From Acidocella aquatica (GTDB taxonomy: Bacteria; Pseudomonadota; Alphaproteobacteria; Acetobacterales; Acetobacteraceae): a stretch of 64,000 nt of DNA. Below the pieces are notes generated by a model that did no database searches, was not told the origin of the DNA, and saw nothing but the letters and a program-made list of their open reading frames with translations. Both the position numbers and the translations under genes were made by a program. Shown one piece after another: positions 25,262 through 36,201 of this stretch; the first letter of the stretch is position 1, and each line of letters opens with the position of its first letter. The stretch lies in assembly GCF_030160635.1 (NCBI RefSeq), contig NZ_BSOS01000065.1:1-64000 (forward strand). Direction: 5' to 3'.

Positions 25262-26527
25262 CTAATGCCCGCCACCGGGCAGGGCCATGGCGGCCAGGCT
25301 GATGAGCGCCCCCAGGATGAAACCGACCAGCGTGCCGTTGACGCGGATATATTGCAGGTCCTTGCCCACCCGCAGTTCCAGCTTGTCTGTGATGGTCGCG
25401 GTATCCCACGCGCCGACGACGCGGCCGATAAACGCGGCGAGCTCCGCCTGCGCGGCGGGGAGCAGGTTGAGCACCACGGTTTCCACGGCGGCGTTGACCC
25501 GTGCGCGTGCTGTTTCGTCCTTGCCGAGGATTTCTCCCAGCGAGGCCAGCGCGCTCTCGATCACGCTGACGGAGCGGCCATGCGGCAGGGCGGCATCGGT
25601 CTCCAGCGCGCGGCGCAGCCTGGCCCACACATCCCAGGCCCAGGCCTGCACCGTCTCATGCGCCAGCACGCCCTGCATCGCCCGGCCAAGCTCGGCGGCG
25701 CGGGCGGGGTCGGTTTCCAGCCGCGTGATCTCGAAACGGACCCATTCGTCGAAGGCGTCGCGCATCTCGGAACTATCCGGGCTGACGCGCTCCAGCTCGG
25801 CGTTGACGGCGGTGAGCACCCGTTTGGCCACCGTGGCGCCAAGCGCCCAGCCAACCAGCCGCCCCCCCTGTTCGCGCACCCGCTCCTTGATGGCGGCCTG
25901 CAAAACCTCTTCCCGCGCCACAAGGGTTTCCTTCAACTGGTTCAGGATAAACGAAAACACCTCCTGGTGCCGCCCACCCTCCACCAGCCCGCCCAAAGCG
26001 CGCGCCACGACCACGCCGGCCGCCCTGCCGCCGATCAGCTTGGGCAGCAGCCGGGCCAGCAGGCGCCGGGCGCGGCCGTCCTCAATGCTCGCCAGCAGCT
26101 TGGGCAACATGCCCGCCAGCGCCTCGGCGGCGGGGCGGGTGGCGGTGGGCTCGGTCAGGAACTGGCGGAGAATTCCCGGAGAATCCAGGTTGCCGAGGAA
26201 TTTGCGGATATCCGTCTCGGTGAACACATGGTTGGCGACAAAACGGCCCAGCGCGTTGCCCAGGCGCTCCTTCTGCGCCGGGATGATGGCGGTGTGGGGA
26301 ATTGGCAGGCCCAGCGGGTGGCGAAACAGCGCGGTGACGGCAAACCAGTCCGCCACGCCGCCGATGAACCCGGCCTTGGCGGCATCGCGCAGCAGGGTGG
26401 TCCACGGGCCGGGCGGCAGGGCGTAGCTGGCGGCGGCGAGGGCCGCCATGAGCCCCAGCAGCGCGGAGGCGAAAAGCTTGTGGCGTTTGAGGGAGGCGCG
26501 TAGCGGGGCGTCCGGATCAGTGGTCAT
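25262..26527 (-). CDS. DUF445 membrane protein
   Basis: The 421-aa product has a TM helix near the N-terminus (FASALLGLMAALAAASYAL), then KAGFIGGVADWFAVTALFRHPLGLPIPHTAIIP, the DUF445/YjiN signature. A long helical region and a C-terminal TM segment (LVGFILGALISLAAMAL) complete it. The family function is unknown. ATG 26527 was chosen at MTTDPDAPLRAS; the frame extends further upstream without a convincing ribosome site. Confidence 0.82.
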   Translation of the reverse strand: MTTDPDAPLRASLKRHKLFASALLGLMAALAAASYALPPGPWTTLLRDAAKAGFIGGVADWFAVTALFRHPLGLPIPHTAIIPAQKERLGNALGRFVANHVFTETDIRKFLGNLDSPGILRQFLTEPTATRPAAEALAGMLPKLLASIEDGRARRLLARLLPKLIGGRAAGVVVARALGGLVEGGRHQEVFSFILNQLKETLVAREEVLQAAIKERVREQGGRLVGWALGATVAKRVLTAVNAELERVSPDSSEMRDAFDEWVRFEITRLETDPARAAELGRAMQGVLAHETVQAWAWDVWARLRRALETDAALPHGRSVSVIESALASLGEILGKDETARARVNAAVETVVLNLLPAAQAELAAFIGRVVGAWDTATITDKLELRVGKDLQYIRVNGTLVGFILGALISLAAMALPGGGH

Positions 26528-26681
26528 CCTTGCAGCGTACAAGGCGGGGGCGATGCCGTGCAATACACGCATTTTTTGTTGCTTTTCAGGGGCGTTCGGG
26601 CGCAGAATTGCGAACGGAGATGATCCAGAAAGTCCCGCCGCGAGAAAACGGGATGGCTTCGAAGTTTCGAGGTACAAGGCA

Positions 26682-26846
26682 ATGAATATAAAAGATTTAG
26701 AGACTGTAAACGTGCAGCCTTCGCCAAGCAGGAGGCGGCGGTCTTCCCGGCAGGTTTCCAATCCGACCTTTGCCGAGGCATTGTTCGGCGTGGTGTGCGT
26801 TGTGGGCGTGTTCGGGGTGCTCGCGCTGCTCTACTCCTTTAGGTAG
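26682..26846 (+). CDS. Small single-TM protein
   Basis: The 54-aa frame begins at ATG 26682, with GAGG about 12 bases upstream. The first half is polar and basic (PSPSRRRRSS). The second half is one hydrophobic helix (FAEALFGVVCVVGVFGVLALLYSF). This positive-inside layout suggests a small inner-membrane protein with a cytoplasmic N-terminus. It lies 56 bases before, and parallel to, the MBL hydrolase gene. I recognise no family. Confidence 0.45.
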   Translation: MNIKDLETVNVQPSPSRRRRSSRQVSNPTFAEALFGVVCVVGVFGVLALLYSFR

Positions 26847-26902
26847 CTGGCAGGTAACTGGTTGCCGTTTACAGGGGGCGTGTTTGCGGGGCATGATGAA
26901 AC

Positions 26903-27850
26903 ATGCCTTTTTTAACAGAACCGGAGCCGCAACGCGGCGTCCCGATTTTCGTCTTGCCGGGTATCCGGCGTGTGGTTGCCCGCAATCCCAGCGTCATGAC
27001 CTATCAGGGGACCAATACCTACCTCATCGAGGTGGATGACGGCCTGGTGGTGCTCGACCCAGGGCCGAAGGATATGGAGCATGTGCGCGAGGTTATCGAG
27101 GCGGCGGGCAGCACCCCGATCCGCCATATCGTGCTCACACATACCCATAGCGACCATTGGGGCGCGGCGGCGGCGCTGGCGCAGGCCACCGGGGCGCCGG
27201 TCGCCGGCTACAAAATCAGCGAAAAACCAGGTTTCACCCCCGATCTCGGGCTGGACCACGGCGAGGTGATTGCCGGGCTCACGGCTCTGCACACGCCGGG
27301 CCATGCGGCGGATCATCTCTGCTTTGAGCATTTCCTGCCCGACGGCACCAAAATCCTGTTCAGCGGCGACCATGTGATGTCCTGGTCGTCCTCCATCGTC
27401 AGCCCGCCAGATGGCGACATGCTGGACTACTACCGCTCCCTGGAGTTGCTGCTGGCGCGCGACGAGGTGTTCTACCTGAGCGGCCACGGCCCCCTATTGG
27501 CGGACCCGCGCGCCCTGGTGCGGGAATTGCTGGCACACCGCCAGTTCCGCGAGCGGACCATTCTGGCCGAGCTGGAACAGCAGGACTGGGTGGTCGCGGC
27601 ACTCTCGGCCAAGCTCTATGACAAAACCGATCCGTTCCTGAAAGCCGCGGCGCAGCGCAACGTGCTGGCGCATATGCTCAAGCTGAAGGCGGAAGGCTAT
27701 GTCGAGGAGCATGAGCCGGATACCACGCCCCACCCCGATACGCTGATCATCACGCCACCGCCCGGCGTGCAGGATGAGAGCGGCGGCGAATTCGCCACCA
27801 TGCGCGCCGACGCCCTGCGCCGCTTCGGCATGGTGGCCGCGCGGGCCTGA
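26903..27850 (+). CDS. MBL-fold hydrolase, LACTB2-like
   Basis: The 315-aa metallo-beta-lactamase fold protein has THTHSDHWG near residue 80 (HxHxDH metal site), HTPGHAADH near 132, SGDHVMSW near 154 and SGHGPL near 195, giving a full binuclear zinc site. The extra C-terminal winged helix (KLYDKTDPFLKAAAQRNVLAHMLKL) is as in LACTB2-type enzymes, which include nucleases and thioesterases. The substrate is not evident. Start ATG 26903. Confidence 0.85.
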   Translation: MPFLTEPEPQRGVPIFVLPGIRRVVARNPSVMTYQGTNTYLIEVDDGLVVLDPGPKDMEHVREVIEAAGSTPIRHIVLTHTHSDHWGAAAALAQATGAPVAGYKISEKPGFTPDLGLDHGEVIAGLTALHTPGHAADHLCFEHFLPDGTKILFSGDHVMSWSSSIVSPPDGDMLDYYRSLELLLARDEVFYLSGHGPLLADPRALVRELLAHRQFRERTILAELEQQDWVVAALSAKLYDKTDPFLKAAAQRNVLAHMLKLKAEGYVEEHEPDTTPHPDTLIITPPPGVQDESGGEFATMRADALRRFGMVAARA

Positions 27851-27854
27851 TATC

Positions 27855-27960
27855 AGAGCGCGATCGTTTGAGGTTCGCTCAACCGAGCGAGCCGAAAGCG
27901 TGAATCGCCTTCGGAAAAAATGGCTAGAGCGCGATCGCACTTAAAGCGATCAGGCTCTAG
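27855..27960 (+). repeat. Dispersed 104-bp palindromic element, copy D
   Basis: This is a full-length copy filling the whole gap between the convergent MBL and ABC-exporter genes. Its terminal CTAG supplies the ABC gene's TAG stop (27957-27959 on the minus strand). The hairpin followed by TTTTT-like bases faces the ABC transcript. The second hairpin arm start reads AGAGCGCGATCGC instead of AGAGCCTGATCGC. Confidence 0.88.
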
Positions 27961-29711
27961 GCATCCACCTCCGCCAGCCCCCTCCCGGCCAGGGCCAGAT
28001 GGCGCTGGCCGGGAATGATGCCGCCATGATGGCTGATGGCAACGATGGTGGTGCCGGATAGTTTTTCACGCAGCACCGCCTGGATTTTTTCCACGGCCGC
28101 GGCATCCAGCGCTGAGATGGCTTCGTCGAGGAACAGCCAGTCCGGCTGGGCGATGATGGCGCGCGCAATCGCAAGGCGCTGCTGTTCGCCACCCGAGAGG
28201 ATGAGGCTCCAGTTTTCAGTCTCGCCCAGCCGGGGGGCAAGACGTTCCAACCCTACATCAGCGAGCGCGGCGCGGACGGTATCATCCGTGACATCCTGTT
28301 CGGCTCCCGGATAGGTGACGGTGCGCTTCAGGCTGCCCAGCGGGAAGTAGGGTTTTTGTGGCAGAAACAGCAGGCTGCCCTTTGGCGGCGTGATGCTGCC
28401 CTGGCCAAACGGCCAGATGCCGGCGATGGCGCGGAACAACGTGGATTTACCGGCCCCCGAGGCGCCGGTGAGGAGAACCGGCTCACCGGGCCGCAGGGTG
28501 AGGCTGGCGTGGTCCAACAGGCAGCGGCCGTCAGGCAGGGTGAGGGTGAGGCCGTTAAGCGTGAGCATGGCCCCCGGCGCGCCCACCTGCGGCCCGGCGG
28601 CGGCGGCGATGCGCGCGGCCGCCACGGCTTCGCGGAAGCCGTAAAGACGCGAGACGGTGGCGCGCCATGTCACCAAATTCGGGTAGGAGGTGACAAACCA
28701 GGAGAGCGCCCCCTGCACCTGCCCGAACACCATGGGAATCTGGCTCAGGCCGCCAAGGCCGATGGCTTTGGCGAAATAGCGCGGCAAAATGACGACCAGC
28801 GGAAAGATGTTGGCGATCTGCGTGAAGCCGATGGTGAAGAAGTTCAGCAGCTTGGTCCGGCGCATGATGGCCCAGAAATTATCCCGCACCGCCTGAAAGC
28901 GCTCGCCCAGCGTGGCCCGCTCGTCAGCCTCGCCGCGGTAGAGCGCGATGGCCTCCGGGTTTTCGCGCACGCGCACCAGGCTATAACGGAAATCGGCCTC
29001 CAGCCGCTGCTGGTTGAAGGCGAGCGGCACCAGCTTGCGCCCGATGAGCTGGGTGAACAGCGTGCCGGCGGCGGAATACAATATGGCGACCCAGACCATA
29101 TAGCCGGGAATGGTGAAGCCGAAGAGCTTGACCGAGCCGGAGATCTCGTAAAGCACGAAGACGAAGCTGAACAGCGTCACCACATTGGTGATGAAATCCA
29201 TGCCCAGCGAGAGGCTGTTGGCCGTGAAATCGCGCAGATCCTCCGAAATCCGCTGGTCCGGGTTGTCAATGATGGCGCTGCGGCTCTGGCTCAGGCTGAT
29301 GTTGTAATAAGCGCGCTCGGAGAGCCAGTTCTCGACATAATGCGTCGTCAGCCACTGCCGCCATTTAATTTGCAACATCTGGTTGAGGTAGAAGGCGTAG
29401 ACCGCGATGAGGATATACACCACCACCAGCTCCGCGAAGCCCGGCATGGGGTAGCGCGCGCCTTTGATGGTGAGCAGCGGGTAATACAGCAGGTCGACCA
29501 CGGTCTTTTGGTCATAGACCTGGATGGCGTTGAAGAAATCATTGTTCCAATAGGTCAGCACCACGTTCAGCCCGACCAGCAGCAGGTTGAGCCCGATAAC
29601 CGCGCCCAGCAGAACAAACGCGGCCCAGCGCTCCTCCGAGCCGAAATACGGTTTGGCCAGGCTCCAGGCCTCACCCAACCCGGTGATGAAGTTGGTCATG
29701 GTGTGGCGCAT
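27957..29711 (-). CDS. SbmA/BacA-YddA-type ABC transporter (fused permease and ATPase)
   Basis: The 584-aa protein has six TM helices in the first ~330 residues, with the SbmA/BacA-like segments NDFFNAIQVYD, RWRQWL-like KWRQWLTTHYVENWL and DNPDQRISEDL. It then has an ABC ATPase: Walker A GASGAGKST, signature LSGGEQQR, Walker B WLFLDEA, and a switch His in ISHHG. Relatives (YddA, BclA, ABCD types) move peptides, vitamins or very long acyl chains. The gene starts immediately after the DUF3253 gene's stop. ATG 29699 is an alternative start. Confidence 0.85.
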   Translation of the reverse strand: MRHTMTNFITGLGEAWSLAKPYFGSEERWAAFVLLGAVIGLNLLLVGLNVVLTYWNNDFFNAIQVYDQKTVVDLLYYPLLTIKGARYPMPGFAELVVVYILIAVYAFYLNQMLQIKWRQWLTTHYVENWLSERAYYNISLSQSRSAIIDNPDQRISEDLRDFTANSLSLGMDFITNVVTLFSFVFVLYEISGSVKLFGFTIPGYMVWVAILYSAAGTLFTQLIGRKLVPLAFNQQRLEADFRYSLVRVRENPEAIALYRGEADERATLGERFQAVRDNFWAIMRRTKLLNFFTIGFTQIANIFPLVVILPRYFAKAIGLGGLSQIPMVFGQVQGALSWFVTSYPNLVTWRATVSRLYGFREAVAAARIAAAAGPQVGAPGAMLTLNGLTLTLPDGRCLLDHASLTLRPGEPVLLTGASGAGKSTLFRAIAGIWPFGQGSITPPKGSLLFLPQKPYFPLGSLKRTVTYPGAEQDVTDDTVRAALADVGLERLAPRLGETENWSLILSGGEQQRLAIARAIIAQPDWLFLDEAISALDAAAVEKIQAVLREKLSGTTIVAISHHGGIIPGQRHLALAGRGLAEVDA

Positions 29712-29712
29712 G

Positions 29713-29976
29713 TTATTGTGCCTGTGTCAGGCGCAGGCGGATCACGCCGCGCGCTTCCGCCGGGGGAACCGGCTTGCCCTTGCGCAGGAGTTCAATGACC
29801 CCGGCCTTGGCCAGGCGCTGCGCGGCGAGGCGGATGGGCGAGAGGCTGGCCCGCCATGCCTCGCCCGGCGGGTTGCCGGCCAGGGCGCGGGCGGCTTCGG
29901 TGGGCGAGATGGATTTTTGCGCGCCCTTGCCAGTCAGCAGGGAGAGAATCGCTTGTTCGGCGGGGTCTGAGCTCAT
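29713..29976 (-). CDS. DUF3253 small protein
   Basis: The 87-aa protein matches the DUF3253 pattern: an ISPTEAARALAG helix, WRASLSPIRLAAQRLAKAGVIELLRKGKPV resembling a winged helix, then RGVIRLRL. It probably has an HTH-like fold, but no function is known to me. It directly precedes the ABC exporter gene on the same strand, so they are likely cotranscribed. Start ATG 29976. Confidence 0.7.
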   Translation of the reverse strand: MSSDPAEQAILSLLTGKGAQKSISPTEAARALAGNPPGEAWRASLSPIRLAAQRLAKAGVIELLRKGKPVPPAEARGVIRLRLTQAQ

Positions 29977-30084
29977 GTTTTGGCTTATGCCCAAAGCCGG
30001 GGCGAAGCGAAAGGCGGTTGCGGTTTTTTAAGGTTTTACTGGGTATTTCCAGCGGGCCGTTTCGCGTTAAGTGCGATTGCGCTT

Positions 30085-30190
30085 TAGAGTGCGATCGTTT
30101 GAGGCTTGCTCAACCGAGCGAGCCGAAAGCGTGAAGCGCCATCAGAAAAACGGCTAAAGCCTGATCGCACTTAAAGCGATCAGGCTTTAG
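30085..30190 (+). repeat. Dispersed 104-bp palindromic element, copy E
   Basis: This full-length copy lies in the gap upstream of the DUF3253 gene and supplies the TAA stop of the EAL gene (30187-30189, minus strand). Both hairpin arms carry the same change (AAAGCC / GGCTTT), keeping the pairing. Just before it (30065-30085) a short stretch ending GCGCTTTAG looks like a decayed piece of a second right-hand hairpin. Confidence 0.87.
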
Positions 30191-31068
30191 CCCGCGGCGA
30201 GCATGGCGGAGATTTCAGCGGCGGCGACCGGCTGGCTGAAATAGGGGCCTTGGCCCTCATCGCAACCGATTTCGCTCAACAATACCAGTTGCTCCTCGCT
30301 CTCCACGCCGTCAGCCAGCACCGTGCAGCCCAGGGCCTGCCCGGCCTTTATCGCGGCCTGCACGATGGCGGTGCCCGAGGGGCCTTCACCGAGGTTTTGG
30401 GTCAGCGAGCGGTCCAGCCGCAGGGTGGTGATCGGCAGGCGCTTCAGCGCGCTCAGGCTGGCATAGCCGGTGCCAAAATTGTTGAGCGCCAGCCGCACGC
30501 CGAGGCTTTGCAGGGCTTTCAGCGCAAATACGGTGTCGTCGTTTTCATCGATCAGCATGGCCTCGGTCAGCTCCAGCTCCAGCTGCTCGGGCGGCAGGCC
30601 CGAGGCGCTGAGTGACTCCAGAAGCTGGCGGATCAACCTTCCGCTCTGCACATGGCGCTGGGAGAGGGTGAGGGCCACCGAGAGATTGCCCGGCCAGCCT
30701 GCTGCTTCCACGCATGCCTGTTGCAGCATCCAGCCGCCGATGTCGTTGATGACATCCGAGCGTTCGGCGATGGGCATGAAATGCGAGGCGGCGATGAGGC
30801 CGCGGCGGCTGTGCCGCAGGCGGATAATGGCCTCGGCCCCGCGGATAAAGCCCGATTGCAGCGAAATCAGCGGCTGGTACTGTAGCATGAGGCCGCCGGT
30901 GGCCAGAGCCTGGCGCACCCGCTGGGTGATGCGCCGCCGCTCGGTGATCTCACGCCGCGCGGTGCGCTGGCGCAACTCGCGCGCCGAATGCGGGGCGGGG
31001 GCTTCGGCGAGCGGAGCTAGCTCCTCTGCCGAACTTGCCTCAGCGGCGATTTTTGATGCGGGCGGCAT
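30187..31068 (-). CDS. Degenerate EAL-domain protein
   Basis: The 293-aa protein has an EAL fold from residue ~50 but many catalytic positions are changed. The signature is EAI (79-81). The metal-binding pair before FGTGYASL is N196-N197 instead of D-D. The later lysine is R217. EGVET reads DGVES. The Asn of the usual VN(I/L)S segment is lost (VALTLS). E169 and Q273 remain. It is unlikely to hydrolyse c-di-GMP and may instead bind it or a partner. The first 45 residues are Ala/Pro/Glu-rich. It stands alone. Confidence 0.8.
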   Translation of the reverse strand: MPPASKIAAEASSAEELAPLAEAPAPHSARELRQRTARREITERRRITQRVRQALATGGLMLQYQPLISLQSGFIRGAEAIIRLRHSRRGLIAASHFMPIAERSDVINDIGGWMLQQACVEAAGWPGNLSVALTLSQRHVQSGRLIRQLLESLSASGLPPEQLELELTEAMLIDENDDTVFALKALQSLGVRLALNNFGTGYASLSALKRLPITTLRLDRSLTQNLGEGPSGTAIVQAAIKAGQALGCTVLADGVESEEQLVLLSEIGCDEGQGPYFSQPVAAAEISAMLAAG

Positions 31069-31210
31069 GGGAGGTAATGCAGGTCATGCGGGGAAACTGA
31101 CCGCAGAAAGTTAATGCGCAGAAAATGCTATTTTTATAAATTTAGGCAAAGTTTCTCAGGAAGTTGCGACAGCGCTGCAAGGAAAAAGCGCGGCCAGGAA
31201 TAAGCGCTGC

Positions 31211-32434
31211 CTAAGCCGTGGGTAGGTCTGCGTGACCCTTAAGCGGCAGCAATGCCCGTGCCAGACCGGCGAAGCTGGGCCCGGTGCCATAATGCCGGCT
31301 GATATAGGCAAGGGCGGCGCCTGGCGGCGGCGGCGCCGATAGTTGCTTCACGATGGCGCGCGCAAAATGGTCAGCCGCCTTGGCCTCGATGAAGGGGCTG
31401 GCCGCATCGGGCGCAAAACCGTTCAGGCTGGCGGGGGTGGCGATGGTGAACAACCCGTGGCGGGCATAGTCCAATAGTTTGATCTTGAGGCCAGAGCCGA
31501 CCCGCAGCGGCGCGATGGCAAGGCTGGCGCGGTGCAGCAGCGGCGATATATCGTCCACCCGGCCGAGGCGCGTCACGCCCTCGGGCAGGCCGCGCAAAGC
31601 CGGACCGCAATCGCCGATCAGGTCCAGGGTGATCCCCTGGCCGCGCAGGCGGGGCCAGACTTCGGTGAAGAACCAGCGCAGCCCGTCGAGATTGGGCAGC
31701 GAGGCGCTGCCGATGAAAACCAGCCGCCGGGGCAGCTTCTCAATCCCGGGCGGGGCGGGCGCGGGGCTGGCTGGCATGGGGAGTAAAAATATGTCTCGCG
31801 CCGGGCACATGTCCGCGAAGATTTTTGCTTCGTCGGGCTGGATGGCGGCGATATGGCGCGCCCTGCCGGCCAGCGCGGTTTCCTCCTCGCGGCTCAGCTG
31901 CGCCGGCTGCACGCGATAACCGGCGCTACGCAGCGCCCGGTGGCGGCGGTGGAACAGGTCATGCGTGATCAGCACGCTGTTCAGCCCGCTCAGGCCCGGG
32001 GCGGCGAGCACCGGGGCGCGGAAGATCGTGTCGAGCAAGAGAACATCCGGCCGGGAGCGGGCGGCGTGGCGGGCGCACCAGGCGGCGTCGGCGGCGGAGG
32101 TGAAGCTGCCGAGCACGGCATCGGCGCCATGCCGCGCGGCGCGGATTTTGGCCGCCAGCGTGGCGGGCAGACGCCGCAGCAGCGCACGCGCCACGCTGCG
32201 CACGATAACGCGCGGAGAAACCGCCACCACATAGCCGCCAAAACCGCGGACATGCGGCCCGGCGACTGGCGCCAGAGCATAGCCCTCCACCGGCCTGGGC
32301 AGCCGGTGCCCGACCAGCAAAATCTCAACCTCATGCCCCAGGCCTTGCAGCCATTCGATAATCGCGAAGTTCAACGCCAGATGCCCGGCGGTGCCGGGCC
32401 TTGGCAGCTCATCGGTGATGAAGGCTACGCGCAT
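31211..32434 (-). CDS. Glycosyltransferase (GT4/GT1-like, GT-B fold)
   Basis: The 407-aa protein has the GT-B pattern. Its N-terminus is MRVAFITDELPRPGTAGHLA and the acceptor domain includes THDLFHRRHRAL. The C-terminal donor domain has FIGSASLPNLDGLRWFF, LIGDCGPALRGLPEGVTRLGRVDD and APLRVGSGLKIKLLDYA, where the conserved Glu region should lie. It likely acts on polysaccharide or envelope glycans. The start is ATG 32434; a longer frame would overlap grxD. It is last in the purine-bolA-grxD run. Confidence 0.8.
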   Translation of the reverse strand: MRVAFITDELPRPGTAGHLALNFAIIEWLQGLGHEVEILLVGHRLPRPVEGYALAPVAGPHVRGFGGYVVAVSPRVIVRSVARALLRRLPATLAAKIRAARHGADAVLGSFTSAADAAWCARHAARSRPDVLLLDTIFRAPVLAAPGLSGLNSVLITHDLFHRRHRALRSAGYRVQPAQLSREEETALAGRARHIAAIQPDEAKIFADMCPARDIFLLPMPASPAPAPPGIEKLPRRLVFIGSASLPNLDGLRWFFTEVWPRLRGQGITLDLIGDCGPALRGLPEGVTRLGRVDDISPLLHRASLAIAPLRVGSGLKIKLLDYARHGLFTIATPASLNGFAPDAASPFIEAKAADHFARAIVKQLSAPPPPGAALAYISRHYGTGPSFAGLARALLPLKGHADLPTA

Positions 32435-32477
32435 TGCGCCAGGGTGGTGCGCCAGGGCCGCGTGCCGGGGCGGCGCG

Positions 32478-32816
32478 TCAGGCGGCGTTGTCTTGCGCGA
32501 TGCCTTTTTCATTCAACAGGGCTTCCAGCTCGCCGCTCTGATACATCTCGGTCACGATGTCGCAGCCGCCGATGAACTCGCCCTGGATATAGAGCTGAGG
32601 AATGGTCGGCCAGTTGCTGAAGCTCTTGATGCTGTCGCGGATTTCTGGATTTTCCAGCACGTTGACGGTCTTGAACGCAACGCCCGCATGCTTGAGGATT
32701 TGCACGACACGCGCCGAGAACCCGCATTGCGGAAACATCGGCGTGCCCTTCATGAAGAGCGCAACGGGAGCGGAGTCGATAAACGACTGGATTTCGGCGA
32801 AAACGGGGTCGGTCAT
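32478..32816 (-). CDS. grxD: Monothiol glutaredoxin (Grx4/GrxD)
   Basis: The 112-aa protein has the CGFS active site in [16 protein letters not shown] (C31), MKGTP upstream, and the glutathione-contacting WPTIPQLY and GGCDIV. Such proteins carry a [2Fe-2S] cluster with glutathione and pass it to targets or to BolA. It follows the BolA gene after 15 bases, so the two partners are co-encoded. Confidence 0.95.
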   Translation of the reverse strand: MTDPVFAEIQSFIDSAPVALFMKGTPMFPQCGFSARVVQILKHAGVAFKTVNVLENPEIRDSIKSFSNWPTIPQLYIQGEFIGGCDIVTEMYQSGELEALLNEKGIAQDNAA

Positions 32817-32831
32817 GGGGCGTAAATTTCC

Positions 32832-33065
32832 TTAATCGGGGGCGGCGGTTTGCAGGGCCAAAGCGTGGAGCGCGCCACCCATGTTGCCCTGCAGGGCGGC
32901 ATAGACCATCTGGTGCTGGCGCACGCGCGATACACCGCGAAACGCCTCGGAGATGACAGTGGCGGCGAAATGGTCATTATCGCCCGCCAGATCCTCGATC
33001 GTGATGACGGCATCCGGAAACGCGGATTTGATCAGGGCTTCGATTTCACTAGCAGGCATGGCCAT
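32832..33065 (-). CDS. BolA/IbaG-family protein
   Basis: The 77-aa BolA-like protein has DNDHFAATVISEAFRGVSRVRQHQMVYAAL, containing the cluster-ligand His and the RxxxHxxVY segment. It is expected to form a [2Fe-2S] heterodimer with the GrxD encoded next. It follows purL after 12 bases. The short form resembles IbaG more than full BolA. Confidence 0.9.
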   Translation of the reverse strand: MAMPASEIEALIKSAFPDAVITIEDLAGDNDHFAATVISEAFRGVSRVRQHQMVYAALQGNMGGALHALALQTAAPD

Positions 33066-33077
33066 GTTTTGTATCCT

Positions 33078-35245
<2,168 letters not shown>

Positions 35246-35249
<4 letters not shown>

Positions 35250-35905
35250 GCGGCCGCCAGTGAGTCAAAAAGTGGTTTGCCGTCGGTGCCGCCCATCAGC
35301 GGGTCCACCAGGTCTTCGGGGTGCGGCATCAGGCCGAGAACGCGCAAATTGGGGGAATACACCCCGGCGATGGCGCGCGCCGAGCCGTTGCGGTTTTCGT
35401 CATGGTAGCGGAAGGCAACCAGGCCTTCGCCCTCCAGCCGGTCCAGCGTCGCCTCGTCAGCGGTGTAATTGCCGTCGCCATGCGCCATCGGGGCGCGGAA
35501 AACCTCGCCCTTGGCGTATTTGGCGGTGAATACCGTGTCGTTGCGCTCCACCTTCAGCATTGTGTCCATGGAGAGAAACCGCAAGCCCGCGTTGCGCAGC
35601 AGCGCGCCAGGGAGCAGGCCGGTTTCGGTGAGGATCTGGAAGCCGTTGCACACGCCCAGTACATAACCGCCGCGTTCGGCATGGTCGCGCACCGCGCGCA
35701 TCACCGGGCTTTGCGCCGCCATGGCGCCGCAGCGCAGATAATCGCCAAAGGAGAATCCGCCGGGGATGATGACGAGATCAAGCCCGGTGAGATCGGTCTC
35801 CTTGTGCCAGACGATCCTGGGCTCTGTGCCAAAGCTCTGGCGCACCGCGAGCACCATGTCGCGCTCGCGGTTGATGCCGGGGAAAAGAAGAATACCAGCT
35901 CGCAT
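35246..35905 (-). CDS. purQ: Phosphoribosylformylglycinamidine synthase, glutaminase subunit
   Basis: The 219-aa class I glutamine amidotransferase has GVCNGFQIL near residue 84 (nucleophile Cys86), a [10 protein letters not shown] oxyanion region near 52, and LMPHPE near 198 with the catalytic His and Glu. It hydrolyses glutamine and channels ammonia to PurL. It is co-encoded with purS (53-base gap) and purL (overlap). Confidence 0.97.
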
Positions 35906-35958
35906 CGTTTTGCTCCTACCCAGCGGGCGGGGTAATGTAAAACCTTAAAATCAACCGC

Positions 35959-36201
35959 TTAAACGGCGATCTCCACCTTGAAGCTCTCAATGACCATGTT
36001 GGCCAGGAGTTTTTTGGCCATCTCCTCGGCCGCGGCCTTGGCGGCGGCGGGGTCGGTTTCCGCCAGCTCCAGCTCGATGATCTTCCCGGCCCGGACCTCG
36101 CCAACCTGGGCAAAGCCCAGATTGTTCAGCGCATGGCCGATGGCCTTGCCCTGCGGGTCCAGCACGCCGGCCTTCAGCATGACGGTAACGACAGCCTTCA
36201 T
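35959..36201 (-). CDS. purS: Phosphoribosylformylglycinamidine synthase, PurS subunit
   Basis: The 80-aa PurS bridges PurL and PurQ and is required with the small-type PurL. It shows the family pattern [30 protein letters not shown] and [11 protein letters not shown]. The start is ATG 36201, which overlaps the purC TGA as ATGA. Longer readings of this frame run antisense into the purC end and were ignored. Confidence 0.95.
   Translation of the reverse strand: MKAVVTVMLKAGVLDPQGKAIGHALNNLGFAQVGEVRAGKIIELELAETDPAAAKAAAEEMAKKLLANMVIESFKVEIAV

Noticed and set aside
25265-26503. Two long plus-strand frames opposite DUF445
   Set aside because: Composition is that of shadow frames and the DUF445 signature lies on the minus strand.
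28356-29798. 480-codon plus-strand frame opposite the ABC exporter
   Set aside because: Low-complexity Arg/Gly/Glu/His composition with no motif. The minus strand carries a complete ABC protein.
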